Shown one piece after another: positions 28,761-37,654 of a stretch of DNA of 64,000 nucleotides. The notes beneath the pieces were generated by a model. The model had not been told where the DNA came from, made no database searches, and worked only from the letters and a program-made list of their open reading frames with translations. The position numbers and the translations under genes are program-made. Source of the DNA: Piscinibacter defluvii. GTDB taxonomy: Bacteria; Pseudomonadota; Gammaproteobacteria; Burkholderiales; Burkholderiaceae_C. Each line of letters starts with the position of its first letter. Position 1 is the stretch's first letter. The DNA lies in NCBI RefSeq assembly GCF_004011805.1, contig NZ_RCHJ01000005.1, forward strand, positions 186,001 through 250,000, read 5' to 3'.

Positions 28761-30242
28761 ATGCCCGTGCAAGTCACCCACACCGCGACGACGATCCACT
28801 ACACGAGCGTCAACCAGGCCTGGCTCATCGCGCCTGGCGTCAACGCCGGCGGTTCGGTCTCCAGCGTCTTCGCCGGCTCGACGCTCGTGAACTACGGCAA
28901 CCTGATGGGCGACACCATCGCTGCCGCGTACTTCGTGGAGCCCGATGTAGTCGTCCACAACATGGCCGGCGCCCTCATGGCCGGCTTCAGGGCACTGTCC
29001 GTCGCTTCCGATCGGAACGAGATCCGCAACGAAGGAACCATGCACGCCTTCGCGGAGCACGGCATCCATGCATTGGGTGCATCGAACCACGTGTCGATCA
29101 CCAATTCGGGCTCGATCACGGGCACGCTGAGCGGCATCGCGATCTCGTCCGGCTCTGCGCTCGTCGTCGACATCACCAACACCGGCACCATCTCGTCCGA
29201 CGGCAAGGGGGTGTGGTTGCTGAACGCGACGGGCGCTCAACCCGTGATCACCAACAGCGGCACCATCAAGGGGGGGACGCATTCGGTGCTGGCCGAGAAC
29301 GGTGACCGGCTGATGGTCACCAATACCGGCCGGATGATCGGAGACGTGGTCGGCACCTCGACCGATCAGAGAGATTTCGTCGACAACAACGGCACGGTCA
29401 TCGGCAACGTGCGGCTGGGCTCGGACGCCGACACCTACCAGGGCACGGGCACGGTGTCGGGGGCCGTGTTCGGCGAGGACGGAAACGACACGCTCGCGGG
29501 GGGACTGGGCGCTGACCGCCTCGACGGCGGCAGCGGGTCCGATCGGCTCAGCGGCAATGGCGGCAACGATCGGCTCGACGGCGGTCCGGGGTCCGATCGG
29601 ATGACCGGCGGGGCAGGGAACGACATCTACCTCGTGAACGCCACCACCGACGTCGTCAGCGAGTCCAGCACCAACGCCACCGAGATCGACACGGTGCTGA
29701 GCGCGGTGACCTGGACGCTCGGCCCCAACCTGGAGCGGCTGACGTTGACGGGCTCGAGCGCCCTCAACGGAACTGGCAACGCGCAGGCCAACACGATCAC
29801 CGGCAATGCCGGCGCGAACTCGTTGAACGGCGGCTCCGGCAACGACACGCTCAACGGTGGGTCAGGCAACGACAGACTGAACGGCTCCGCCGGCAACGAC
29901 TCGCTGGTCGGCGGCGCCGGGCTGGACAGCTTTGTCTTCAACAGCACGCTGCACGCGGCCGGCAACGTCGACCGCATCGGTGACTTCAACTCGGTGGACG
30001 ACCGATTCCTGCTGGAGAGCGCGGTGTTCACGGCGTTCACGGGCACCGGGGCGATCGATGCGGCGACCTTTCGTGCCAGCGCCAGCGGCACGGCCGCTGA
30101 CGGCAACGACCATGTGCTGTACGACACCGACAGCGGACAGTTGTTCTACGACGCGGACGGCAGCGGCGCGGGCGCCCGCGTGCTGTTCGCCGTCGTCAGC
30201 GTCGGCACCACGATCATCGCGTCGGACTTCTGGGTCACGTGA
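28761..30242 (+). CDS. RTX-repeat Ca2+-binding secreted protein
   Basis: A 493-aa protein without signal peptide. Residues about 110-210 contain short beta-helix-like repeats (ITNSGSITG, ITNTGTISS, ITNSGTIKG, VTNTGRMIG). Two RTX blocks follow, about 237-290 and 343-393, with GGxGxD nonapeptides such as GGSGSDRLSGNGGNDRLDGG, which fold on Ca2+. The last 60 residues (IGDFNSVDDRF, LFYDADGSGAGARVLFAVVS, ASDFWVT) match the C-terminal secretion region of serralysin-type substrates, so type I secretion is expected; no exporter genes are in the window. The ATG at 28761 has a GGAGGAG ribosome site; an in-frame ATG at 28740 is possible. No enzymatic domain is seen. Confidence 0.82.
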   Translation: MPVQVTHTATTIHYTSVNQAWLIAPGVNAGGSVSSVFAGSTLVNYGNLMGDTIAAAYFVEPDVVVHNMAGALMAGFRALSVASDRNEIRNEGTMHAFAEHGIHALGASNHVSITNSGSITGTLSGIAISSGSALVVDITNTGTISSDGKGVWLLNATGAQPVITNSGTIKGGTHSVLAENGDRLMVTNTGRMIGDVVGTSTDQRDFVDNNGTVIGNVRLGSDADTYQGTGTVSGAVFGEDGNDTLAGGLGADRLDGGSGSDRLSGNGGNDRLDGGPGSDRMTGGAGNDIYLVNATTDVVSESSTNATEIDTVLSAVTWTLGPNLERLTLTGSSALNGTGNAQANTITGNAGANSLNGGSGNDTLNGGSGNDRLNGSAGNDSLVGGAGLDSFVFNSTLHAAGNVDRIGDFNSVDDRFLLESAVFTAFTGTGAIDAATFRASASGTAADGNDHVLYDTDSGQLFYDADGSGAGARVLFAVVSVGTTIIASDFWVT

Positions 30243-30272
30243 GCGTTGCCCGGGTCGTGCCGGCCGGCCGGT

Positions 30273-30746
30273 TCACTCCATCGTCGGTGCCCGGCTCAGC
30301 TCGTTGTTCGCCGTGACGAGCTGCCTGAGCATGCGCATGAACTCGGCGCGTTCGGCCTTGGGCAGCGGCTCGAGCATGCGCTCCTGCGCGCGCCGCATGC
30401 CGGGCAGCACCGACTCGAGCGCCTGCTGGCCGGCGGGCGTGAGGGTCAGCAGGCGCACCCGCCGGTCCTGCGGCGAGACGGCGCGCTGCAGCAGCGCGCG
30501 GGCCTCGAGCCGGTCGATCACCGCGGCGATGGTCGAGGTGTCGAAGCCGATCGCACGCGCCAGGCTGCGCTGGTCGATGCCGGGCTGGTTGCAGACGGTC
30601 TGCAGCGCGGCGTACTGCACCGGCGTGATGCCGGTGGCCTCGGTCTCCTGCAGGAAGATCGCCACGGCGATCTGCTGCAGGCGGCGGATGTAGTGGCCCG
30701 GCAGCTCGTCGAGGTCGACGCCGGCGCCGGTGGTCTTCTTGCCCAT
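30273..30746 (-). CDS. MarR-family transcriptional regulator
   Basis: A 157-aa MarR protein. The recognition helix region is IDQRSLARAIGFDTSTIAAVIDRLEARALLQR and the wing SPQDRRVRLLTLTPAG is canonical. The start MGKKTTGAGVD at 30746 is chosen because residues upstream of it look non-coding. It lies 46 nt behind a small lipoprotein gene on the same strand and converges on the RTX gene. No adjacent enzyme points to a ligand. Confidence 0.9.
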   Translation of the reverse strand: MGKKTTGAGVDLDELPGHYIRRLQQIAVAIFLQETEATGITPVQYAALQTVCNQPGIDQRSLARAIGFDTSTIAAVIDRLEARALLQRAVSPQDRRVRLLTLTPAGQQALESVLPGMRRAQERMLEPLPKAERAEFMRMLRQLVTANNELSRAPTME

Positions 30747-30792
30747 GGTAGCGGCGATGATATCCCTGCACTGATCGTCAGCCGGGTGACGA

Positions 30793-31230
30793 TCACGACC
30801 ATTCCAGGCCCAGCAGGCGCCACTGGCCGTCCTCGCGCTGCCAGCGCAGCCGCACCGCATAGGGCTCGACGCGCTCGGGCAGCAGCCCCTGCGCACCGAC
30901 CAGCAGCACCTGCGCCTCGGTGAGGCCGAGGTGCGGCGCGGTCGGGTCGACCGTGCTGCGCCGCACCGGCGCGACGATGCGCACGTTCGGGTAGCGCAGG
31001 AACACCAGCGTCATCGTGCGCCGCGCCCATTCGCGGCCGGGCTCGCCCTGCACCACGGCGCCACGGTCCAGCAGGGCCAGCACGGCGGCGCTGTCGCGCG
31101 CCTCGAGCGCGTCCTGCAGGCGCTGCACGGTGGCCTCGAGCGCGGCCTGCGGGTCGTCGCGGCTGCAGGCGGCGGGCAGCGCGAGCAGCAGCAGGTGGCG
31201 GCGCGTCAGGGTGGCGGGCGGTTCGTGCAT
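30793..31230 (-). CDS. Putative lipoprotein with SnoaL/NTF2-like fold
   Basis: A 145-aa protein with an Arg-Arg-containing N-terminus ([17 protein letters not shown]) ending in a lipobox cysteine near residue 22. The mature part ([20 protein letters not shown], then alternating strands ending [18 protein letters not shown]) looks like a SnoaL/NTF2-like cone fold, which often serves as a small-ligand or protein-interaction module. Function unknown. It is upstream of the marR gene on the same strand and divergent from zwf across 62 nt. Confidence 0.7.
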   Translation of the reverse strand: MHEPPATLTRRHLLLLALPAACSRDDPQAALEATVQRLQDALEARDSAAVLALLDRGAVVQGEPGREWARRTMTLVFLRYPNVRIVAPVRRSTVDPTAPHLGLTEAQVLLVGAQGLLPERVEPYAVRLRWQREDGQWRLLGLEWS

Positions 31231-31292
31231 CGCGAGGTGTCTCCAAGTACGATTCTTGCGTACCGGCGCCGCCAGGTGGATGGAGGTCTCCG

Positions 31293-32759
31293 ATGGCTCG
31301 CAAGATTCCCCCCGGCGTCGGCCCGCGCAGCCCGCAGGTCGTCGTGCTGTTCGGCGCCACCGGCGACCTGGCGCGGCGCAAGCTGCTGCCGGGGCTGTTC
31401 CACCTCGCCAGCGCCGGCTTCATCCCGGGCTGCCGCATCGTCGGCGTGTCGCTCGACGACATCGATGCCGAGGCCTTCCGCGCCATCGCGCGCGGCGCGC
31501 AGGAGGAGTTCGGCAGCCGGCAGCTCGACGACGCGGCCTGGCAGGCCTTCGCCGCCGGCCTCGACTACGTGCCGCTGGCCGCCGGCGCGCCGGTGCTGCG
31601 CCAGGCGGTGGACCGGGCCGAGCGCGCGCTCGGCGCCGAGTGCCAGCGCCTGCACTACCTGAGCGTGCCGCCCTCGGCCGCGCTGGCCGCGGTGCGCATG
31701 CTCGGCGGCGCGGGGCTGGTGGAGAACTCGCGCATCGTGATGGAAAAGCCCTTCGGCACCGACCTGGCCAGCGCCGTGTCGCTGAACGCCCGGCTGCACG
31801 AGGTGTTCCGCGAGGAACGCATCTACCGCATCGACCATTTCCTCGGCAAGGAGCCGGCGCAGAACATCCTCGCGTTCCGCTTCGCCAACGGCCTGTTCGA
31901 GCCGATCTGGAACCGCAACTTCATCGACCACGTGCAGATCGACGTGCCGGAGACGCTCACCGTCGGCAAGCGCGCGCCGTTCTACGAACAGACCGGCGCC
32001 TACCGCGACATGGTGGTGACGCACCTGTTCCAGATCCTCGGCTTCATGGCGATGGAGCCGCCCACCTCGCTGGAGCCGCAGCCGATCAGCGAGGAGAAGA
32101 ACAAGGTGTTCCGCAGCATGCTGCCGATCAGGCCCTCGGACGTGGTGCGTGGCCAGTACAGCGGCTACCGCGACGAGCCCGGCGTCGACCCGCAGTCCGA
32201 GACCGAGACCTTCATCGCGCTGAAGTGCTTCATCGACAACTGGCGCTGGGCCGGCGTGCCCTTCTTCCTGCGCACCGGCAAGCGCCTGGCGCAGGGGCAG
32301 CGCATCATCTCGATCGCCTTCCGCGAGCCGCCCAAGAGCATGTTCCCGCCCGGCTCGGGCGTGGGCGCGCAGGGGCCCGACCACCTCACCTTCGACCTCG
32401 CGGACGCCTCGAAGATGTCGCTCAGCTTCTACGGCAAACGTCCCGGACCGGGCATGCGGCTGGACAAGCTGAGCCTGCAGTTCGCGATGCACGACACCGG
32501 GCTGATGGGCGAGGTGCTGGAGGCCTACGAGCGCCTGATCCTCGACGCGATGCGCGGCGACAGCACCTTGTTCACCACCGCCGACGGCATCGAGCGGCTC
32601 TGGCAGGTGTCTGCGCCGCTGCTCGAGTCACCGCCGCCGGTGCGGCTGTACGAGCCGGGGTCGTGGGGGCCGAAGTCGATCCACCAGCTGATCGCACCGC
32701 ACGCCTGGCGCCTGCCGTTCGAGCGGGCCTGGCGCGATCCGAACGGCACGGGGGCCTGA
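31293..32759 (+). CDS. zwf: Glucose-6-phosphate 1-dehydrogenase
   Basis: A 488-aa enzyme, the normal G6PDH length. The N-terminal dinucleotide site reads [20 protein letters not shown], and the active-site motif [14 protein letters not shown] is intact, with its His acting as base. The C-terminal part includes [17 protein letters not shown]. It oxidises glucose 6-phosphate to 6-phosphogluconolactone, feeding the Entner-Doudoroff or pentose phosphate route and making NADPH. A GGAGG ribosome site precedes the ATG. Unlike many proteobacterial loci, pgl and edd do not follow; the next gene is a small lipoprotein starting one base after the stop. Confidence 0.95.
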   Translation: MARKIPPGVGPRSPQVVVLFGATGDLARRKLLPGLFHLASAGFIPGCRIVGVSLDDIDAEAFRAIARGAQEEFGSRQLDDAAWQAFAAGLDYVPLAAGAPVLRQAVDRAERALGAECQRLHYLSVPPSAALAAVRMLGGAGLVENSRIVMEKPFGTDLASAVSLNARLHEVFREERIYRIDHFLGKEPAQNILAFRFANGLFEPIWNRNFIDHVQIDVPETLTVGKRAPFYEQTGAYRDMVVTHLFQILGFMAMEPPTSLEPQPISEEKNKVFRSMLPIRPSDVVRGQYSGYRDEPGVDPQSETETFIALKCFIDNWRWAGVPFFLRTGKRLAQGQRIISIAFREPPKSMFPPGSGVGAQGPDHLTFDLADASKMSLSFYGKRPGPGMRLDKLSLQFAMHDTGLMGEVLEAYERLILDAMRGDSTLFTTADGIERLWQVSAPLLESPPPVRLYEPGSWGPKSIHQLIAPHAWRLPFERAWRDPNGTGA

Positions 32760-32760
32760 G

Positions 32761-33165
32761 GTGTCGAGAGCGATCCGACTGCCGCTCACGCTGGCCGCCG
32801 GCGTGATGCTCGGCTGCGCCAGCCCCGCCGGCGGCGATGCCGAGTACGGCCCGAAGCCGGCTGACCCCACCCGCATCATGCAGGACTACCTGCGTGTCCA
32901 GCTGAAGGACCCGCTGTCGGCACAGATGCAGATGCGTGCCGTCGGCCGCATCACCACGACCCGGGCGTCGCTGCTCGTGCCGGCCCGCTACGGCTGGGGC
33001 ATCTGCGCGGACGTCAACGCGAAGAACGCGTTCGGCGGGTACACCGGCTTCAAGCCGGTGCTGGTGATCTGGCGCGCCGGCGCGGGTGTGCTGGAGGGCT
33101 GGATCTCGAACAGCGCGATCGAGGAGGCCGCCGCCCAGGCGGGCTGCCGCCACGTGGGCGGCTGA
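32761..33165 (+). CDS. Small putative lipoprotein of a conserved unknown family
   Basis: A 134-aa protein with GTG start directly behind the zwf stop. The N-terminus ends in a lipobox (VMLGC, Cys19). The mature protein has RIMQDYLRVQLKDPLSAQMQ followed by RYGWGICADVNAKNAFGGYTG, a pattern I recognise from unannotated small bacterial exported proteins in which a K/R-D-P-x-S-A segment precedes a xVNAKNxxGGYTG block. No function is known to me. Two cysteines besides the lipid cysteine (in WGICADV and AGCRHV) could pair in the periplasm. Confidence 0.7.
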   Translation: MSRAIRLPLTLAAGVMLGCASPAGGDAEYGPKPADPTRIMQDYLRVQLKDPLSAQMQMRAVGRITTTRASLLVPARYGWGICADVNAKNAFGGYTGFKPVLVIWRAGAGVLEGWISNSAIEEAAAQAGCRHVGG

Positions 33166-33172
33166 GTCCGTC

Positions 33173-33538
33173 TCACTGCGCCGCGACGGTGGCGCGCAAA
33201 CCGCCCGCCTGCTCGGCCAGCGCCTGCTCGGCATGCACCCGCTGCGCCTCGGCGCGTGCGCTGTCTTCGGAGCTCACCACGATCGGCGTGCTGCGCGCAC
33301 CCGCCGCATAGGCGCGCACGGCCTGCTGACGCGCCTGCCACTGGGCCAGGCGCTGCTGCTCGTGCGCCGCGGCGCGGTAGTCGCCGACCGAGACGACGCC
33401 GGAGACCGAGCCGTACGGGACGAGTTGATGCTGCTGCGCCGCGAGCGCACGGGCCTCGTCGGTGCCCGACTGGGCGGCAGCGGGGCCGGCAAACACGATG
33501 AAGGCGGCGGAGAGGGTGGCGAGGGAGAAGGTCTTCAT
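33173..33538 (-). CDS. Small exported DUF4148-like protein
   Basis: A 121-aa protein with a clear signal peptide (MKTFSLATLSAAFIVFAGPAAAQ, cut near residue 23). The mature part is helical, rich in Ala, Gln and Arg, with no cysteine. Small exported proteins of this composition, often assigned to DUF4148, are abundant in Burkholderiales and of unknown role. A GAAAGGAAA stretch in front of the ATG serves as ribosome site. It converges with the small lipoprotein gene, with only 7 nt between stops. Confidence 0.72.
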   Translation of the reverse strand: MKTFSLATLSAAFIVFAGPAAAQSGTDEARALAAQQHQLVPYGSVSGVVSVGDYRAAAHEQQRLAQWQARQQAVRAYAAGARSTPIVVSSEDSARAEAQRVHAEQALAEQAGGLRATVAAQ

Positions 33539-33743
33539 GGTCGTTTCCTTTCGGTGGGTTGTCGCGTCTGCGATGACTCCAATCTAGGAACCGCACCGCC
33601 CGCGACCAAGGCGCCATGCGCGAAAGCTCCATTGCGCCGCGGCCAACAATCGCGCCGGCCCGGTCGATTCGACGCGCTGCAGAAACACAGTGCTTCCGCC
33701 GCGCCGCTGGCGGCGCCGCCCCTGGCTTCCTACGCTGCGCGGC

Positions 33744-34646
33744 ATGAACAAACCCTCCTCGACCTGGCCGCTGCTCGTGGCCACCGGCCTGGTGCTCGGC
33801 ACCGGCGTGCCGCTGGCGCGCCTGGCCGGACTCGCCGGCGCGAGCCCGCTGGCCTTCGCGTTCTGGCCCACCGCCGCCGCGGGCATGCTGCTCGCCTTGC
33901 TGGCCTGGCGGCGCCATGGCCCGCCGCGCCTCGGCGCGGCGCTGCTGCGCTTCGGCCTGATCGCCGGCGCGCTCGGCCACGCGCTGCCGATGACGGCGCT
34001 GTTCTGGCTGTCCGGCCAGCGCGGCGCCGGGCTCAGTGCACTGGCCTTCACCTTGCCGCCGGTGTTCACGCTCGCCTTCACGCTGCTGCTGCGCCTGGAG
34101 GCCTGGCAGGGGCCGCGTGTCGCCGCGGTCGCCACCGGGCTGACCGGTGCGCTGCTGCTGGTGGGCGGCCGGCGCATCGACGGCGCACCCGACATGGCGG
34201 CGGTGCTGGTGCTGCTGGCGGTGCCGGCGATGATCGGCGCCGCCAATGTCTACCGTGCCCGGCACTGGCCGCCGGGCGTGGCGGGGCAGTGGCTCGGCGC
34301 GCTGACGCTGCTGGCGTCCGCGCTGCTGCTCGGGCTGCTCGCGCTGGCCAGCGGCGCCGCGCCCTGGCCCGAGGCGCCGGCCGCGCAGGCCTGGCTCGCC
34401 GTCCAGGCGCTCGCGCTGGTGGGGGGCTACCTGCTGTACTTCCGGCTGCAGCGGCGCGCCGAGCCGGTGACCTTCAGCCTGATGGGCTACGTGATGACGG
34501 CCACCGGCGTGGCCGCCGGCAGCTGGCTGTTCGACGAGCGCCTCGGCCTGGCCACCGGGCCCGCGCTGCTGCTGATCGTCGCGGCCCTGGCCCTGATGCG
34601 GCGCCATCCGGCCCTGCCGCCGGCCGCGGCCGGGGTGCGGGCATGA
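33744..34646 (+). CDS. EamA/DMT-superfamily transporter
   Basis: A 300-aa inner-membrane protein with ten hydrophobic helices in two EamA repeats (first about residues 8-145, second about 155-295). Typical positions are SALAFTLPPVFTLAFTLLLRLE in the first and FSLMGYVMTATGVAAGSWLFDERL in the second. Members export amino acids, metabolites or drugs. It ends with an ATGA overlap into the pirin gene, so the two are coupled. Confidence 0.88.
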   Translation: MNKPSSTWPLLVATGLVLGTGVPLARLAGLAGASPLAFAFWPTAAAGMLLALLAWRRHGPPRLGAALLRFGLIAGALGHALPMTALFWLSGQRGAGLSALAFTLPPVFTLAFTLLLRLEAWQGPRVAAVATGLTGALLLVGGRRIDGAPDMAAVLVLLAVPAMIGAANVYRARHWPPGVAGQWLGALTLLASALLLGLLALASGAAPWPEAPAAQAWLAVQALALVGGYLLYFRLQRRAEPVTFSLMGYVMTATGVAAGSWLFDERLGLATGPALLLIVAALALMRRHPALPPAAAGVRA

Positions 34647-35395
34647 ACGCAGCAGGATGGACGCTGCGCCGCGGGGCGGCACGCGGGCGGCTGCACAACG
34701 ACTGGCTCGACGCGCGCTTCAGCTTCTCCTTCGCCGACTGGCGCGCGCCGCAGGGCGACCGATTCGGCGTGCTGCGCGCCCTCAACGAGGACGTGGTGCA
34801 GCCCGGCCGCGGCTTCGCGATGCACCCGCACCGCGACCTCGAGATCCTGATCCTGCCGCTCGAGGGGCTGGTCGAGCACCGCGACAGCCAGGGCCGGCAC
34901 GCGCTGGTGCGGCCCGGCGAGGTGCAGCTGATGCGCGCCGGGCACGGCATCGCGCACAGCCAGATGAACCCGCAGGCCGGCCAGGTCGACCGGCACCTGC
35001 AGATCTGGGTCGAGCCGCGCCGGCACGGCCTCGCGCCCGGCGTGTGGCAGCAGGCCGTGCGTGCACCTGCCCCCGGGGCCTGGCAGGTGTTCGCCTCGTC
35101 CGACGGACGCGACGGCAGCCTCGTCGTCGAGCAGGACCTGTGCATCGCGCTCGGCCTGGCGGGCGAGGGGCAGCGGCTCGCCTGGCAAGGCCGCCCCGGG
35201 CGCAGCCAGTACCTGCACCTGGTCGACGGCCAGGCCGAGGTGCAGGTCGGCGAGGCGCCGCCGCTGGTGCTGGCGCCGGGCGACGCGCTGGCCTTCGACG
35301 CGCCCGCACCGGCCGGCACGGCCACGGGCCTGCCGCAGGCGCGCTGGCTGCTGTTCGACCTGCCGTCGGTCAGCCCTGCGCCAGGCGCTGCCTGA
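34643..35395 (+). CDS. Pirin-family bicupin with altered metal site
   Basis: A 250-aa pirin with two cupin domains. The N-terminal cupin has FAMHPHRDLEILILPLEG, supplying the first two His ligands, and VRPGEVQLMRAGHGIAHSQMN, supplying the third His. In pirins this last motif normally reads HSE, and the Glu is the fourth metal ligand; here it is Gln, which may weaken or change metal binding and quercetinase-like activity. The gene overlaps the EamA transporter gene upstream (ATGA), and its 3' end overlaps the convergent LysR gene by 26 nt. Confidence 0.88.
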   Translation: MNAAGWTLRRGAARGRLHNDWLDARFSFSFADWRAPQGDRFGVLRALNEDVVQPGRGFAMHPHRDLEILILPLEGLVEHRDSQGRHALVRPGEVQLMRAGHGIAHSQMNPQAGQVDRHLQIWVEPRRHGLAPGVWQQAVRAPAPGAWQVFASSDGRDGSLVVEQDLCIALGLAGEGQRLAWQGRPGRSQYLHLVDGQAEVQVGEAPPLVLAPGDALAFDAPAPAGTATGLPQARWLLFDLPSVSPAPGAA

Positions 35396-36260
35396 GGAAC
35401 TGCACGAACGCACGCACCCGCTCGGGCAGGTGCTCGCGGCTCGGGTAGACGGCCCACACGCCGCGCGGCTCGACCCGGTGCTCGGGCAGCACCGCCTCGA
35501 GCCGGCCGTCGGCCAGTGGCGCGGCCATCATCGGCACCGGCACCAGCCCGACGCCGGCGCCGCGGATCATCGCGTCCACCAGCAGCAGGCTGTTGTCGGC
35601 GCGGACGCGGCCGCGCGGCTCGACCTCGTGGCGGCCGTCCGGGCCGTCGAACTGCCAGCGCAGCGCATCGCTGCCGCCGAGGTAGGGCAGGCAGTCGCGC
35701 GCCACCAGCTCGCGCGGGTGCGCGGGGCGCCCGACCCGGTCCCAGTAGGCCGGCGCGGCGGCCACACGCCGCTGCATCACCATCAGCGGGGCGGCCACCA
35801 GCGAGGAGTCGTCGAGCTGCGCCTGCCCGCGCACGGCCAGGTCGACACCCTCGCGCAGCAGGTCCACCGGGCGGTCCGACAGGCGCAGCTCGAGCTCGAC
35901 GCCGGGGTGTTCGTCCTGGAAGGCGTGCAGCTGCGGCGCCAGCAGGCACAGCGTCAGCGAGACCGGCGCGGCGACCACCAGGCGCCCGCCGATGGCGCCG
36001 CGGCTGGCCTGCAGCGCCGCCAGCGTCTGCTCGGTGTCCGCCAGCACGCGGCGCGCGTAGGCGTAGAACTGCTCGCCGGCCTCGGTCAGCTGCATGCGCC
36101 GCGTGGTGCGCGCCAGCAGGCGGCTCGCGGTCCACTCCTCGAGCGACTGCACGGTCTTCGTCACCACCGAGGGCGAGAGGTCCAGGTCGCGTGCGGCTGC
36201 CGCCAGGCTGCCGGTCTCGACGACGCGGCAGAAGCAGCGCAGGGCCTCGCGCGAGTCCAT
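35370..36260 (-). CDS. LysR-family regulator (first of a tandem pair)
   Basis: A 296-aa LysR regulator. The helix-turn-helix is at the N-terminus (FCRVVETGSLAAAARDLDLSPSVVTKTVQSLEEW), in the subgroup that opens with DxxEALRxF. The C-terminal substrate-binding domain begins around residue 90 and includes LRLSDRPVDLLREGVDLAVRG. It starts 3 nt after the stop of the second lysR gene, so the pair is probably one transcript. The divergent or adjacent target gene is not obvious; pirin and the DMT exporter lie convergent to it. Confidence 0.92.
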   Translation of the reverse strand: MDSREALRCFCRVVETGSLAAAARDLDLSPSVVTKTVQSLEEWTASRLLARTTRRMQLTEAGEQFYAYARRVLADTEQTLAALQASRGAIGGRLVVAAPVSLTLCLLAPQLHAFQDEHPGVELELRLSDRPVDLLREGVDLAVRGQAQLDDSSLVAAPLMVMQRRVAAAPAYWDRVGRPAHPRELVARDCLPYLGGSDALRWQFDGPDGRHEVEPRGRVRADNSLLLVDAMIRGAGVGLVPVPMMAAPLADGRLEAVLPEHRVEPRGVWAVYPSREHLPERVRAFVQFLRQRLAQG

Positions 36261-36263
36261 GGT

Positions 36264-37175
36264 TCAGCCGCCCGTCGCGCGGTTCTGCGCGAACCAGCTG
36301 CCCCACCAGTCCAGGCAGGCGCGGATCTTCGGCAGGCGCTGGCGCGCGCCGGCCATCACGGCGTGGATCGGCACCGGCTGCGGATCGACCAGCGCCGGCA
36401 GCACCGGCACCAGGCGGCCGGCGTGCACCAGCGGATCGCCCACTAGCGAGGCGAGGCGGCCGATGCCCAGGCCGTCGAGCACCATGTCGGCGGCCAGGCC
36501 GGTGTCGTTGGTGCGCCAGTCGCCGTCGGCCGGCCACTGCAGCGAGCGGCCGTCGACCACGAAGGGCCAGGCGTTCAGGTGCGTGGCCGCGCTGTTGGTC
36601 ACGAGGCGGTGCTGCGCCAGCTCCTCCGGCCGCTGCGGCAGGCCGGCGCGGGCCGCGTAGGAGGGGGCTGCATAGAGGGCGCGGCCGAGCTGGCCGAGCG
36701 GCCGCGCGACCATGGTCTCGGGCACCGTGCGCATGGTGCGGATCGCGATGTCGATGCCCTCGCGCGCCAGGTCGACGAGCCGGTCGCTGACCTCCAGGTC
36801 GACCTGCAGGCGCGGGTGTCGTGCGTGCAGCCCGGCCAGGCTGGGCAGCAGCAGGTACTTGGCGATCACCGTGCTGGCGGCCACGCGCACCCGGCCGCTC
36901 GGCTCGGCCGCCTTGCGGGCGAACTCGCCGGCCAGCTCGTCCAGCGTGCCGGTCAGGCGCCGGCAGTACTCGAGGAAGGTAGTGCCCTCGACCGTCAGCG
37001 CCAGGCCGTGCGTGGAGCGGTGGATCAGCCGCGCGCCGCAGGTCTTCTCGATGCGCGAGAGGGCGCGCGAGACCTGGCTGACCGGCACGTCGCGCTCGCG
37101 CGCCACCGCCGACAGCGTGCCCAGCGTCGCGACGCGGGCAAACAGCTTGAGGTCGTCGAAGGCGAGCGAGTCCAT
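36264..37175 (-). CDS. LysR-family regulator (second of a tandem pair)
   Basis: A 303-aa LysR regulator with the HTH segment LKLFARVATLGTLSAVARERDVPVSQVSRALSRIEKTCG and a periplasmic-binding-like C-terminal domain including LEVSDRLVDLAREGIDIAIRT. It is moderately similar to its neighbour, in the same subgroup, suggesting an old tandem duplication. Its start faces the small plus-strand gene at 37295 across about 120 nt, which is the normal geometry for a LysR target. Confidence 0.92.
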   Translation of the reverse strand: MDSLAFDDLKLFARVATLGTLSAVARERDVPVSQVSRALSRIEKTCGARLIHRSTHGLALTVEGTTFLEYCRRLTGTLDELAGEFARKAAEPSGRVRVAASTVIAKYLLLPSLAGLHARHPRLQVDLEVSDRLVDLAREGIDIAIRTMRTVPETMVARPLGQLGRALYAAPSYAARAGLPQRPEELAQHRLVTNSAATHLNAWPFVVDGRSLQWPADGDWRTNDTGLAADMVLDGLGIGRLASLVGDPLVHAGRLVPVLPALVDPQPVPIHAVMAGARQRLPKIRACLDWWGSWFAQNRATGG

Positions 37176-37294
37176 GGACCGCCATGGTAGTGGGGCGGTG
37201 TTGCAGGTGCCGCAACACCACTTTGGCGGCGCCGGGCTGTCGCGCCGTTCGGCCGCTGCCTACAGTGGCTGCACCCCCTCACCAGGAGCCTGCC

Positions 37295-37654
37295 ATGCAC
37301 CCGACCGACCGCCTTCACGATGCCGCCCGCGCCCGCGCACTCGAGCTGCGTGCGCAGGCGCAGCAGGCGTTCTGGTCGGGCCTCGGCCGCGCCTTGCGCC
37401 GCGCCTGGGCCCTGCTGCGTCAGCGCGGCACGACGAAGGTCGACTTCTCGCGCAGCGTGCGCGGCGCGTCGTCGCCGTCGGCCATGCGGCGCAGCTCGAA
37501 GTGGATCTCGTGGGCCCCGGGGCCCGCGGCGCCCGCGCCCTCGGGCGGCACGCGCAGCGCCAGCGTGACCCAGCGCGCCTGCGCCGGGCCGAGCCGCAGC
37601 TCCACCGGCGCGGCCAGCGCCAGGCCGGGCAGCCCGTCGGCGCGCACGGTGTAG
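37295..37654 (+). CDS. Small basic helical protein overlapping ccoG antisense
   Basis: Reading frame of 119 codons with an AGGAG ribosome site 6 nt before the ATG. The first 50 residues (MHPTDRLHDAARARALELRA, then QAQQAFWSGLGRALRRAWAL) look like a real helical protein and resemble short unannotated Burkholderiales proteins with AHxRAxxLRxxAxxxFW patterns. From about residue 48 on, the frame runs antisense into the 3' end of ccoG, and the Ser/Arg-rich composition there looks like shadow sequence. Either the natural stop was lost and the protein carries a random tail, or only the start is functional. It is divergent from a lysR gene. Confidence 0.5.
   Translation: MHPTDRLHDAARARALELRAQAQQAFWSGLGRALRRAWALLRQRGTTKVDFSRSVRGASSPSAMRRSSKWISWAPGPAAPAPSGGTRSASVTQRACAGPSRSSTGAASARPGSPSARTV

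Noticed and set aside
29472..29960. Short tandem DNA repeats in the RTX gene as a CRISPR-like or satellite array
   Set aside because: The repetition follows the 9-residue protein period (GGxGxD) with varying codons and no spacers.
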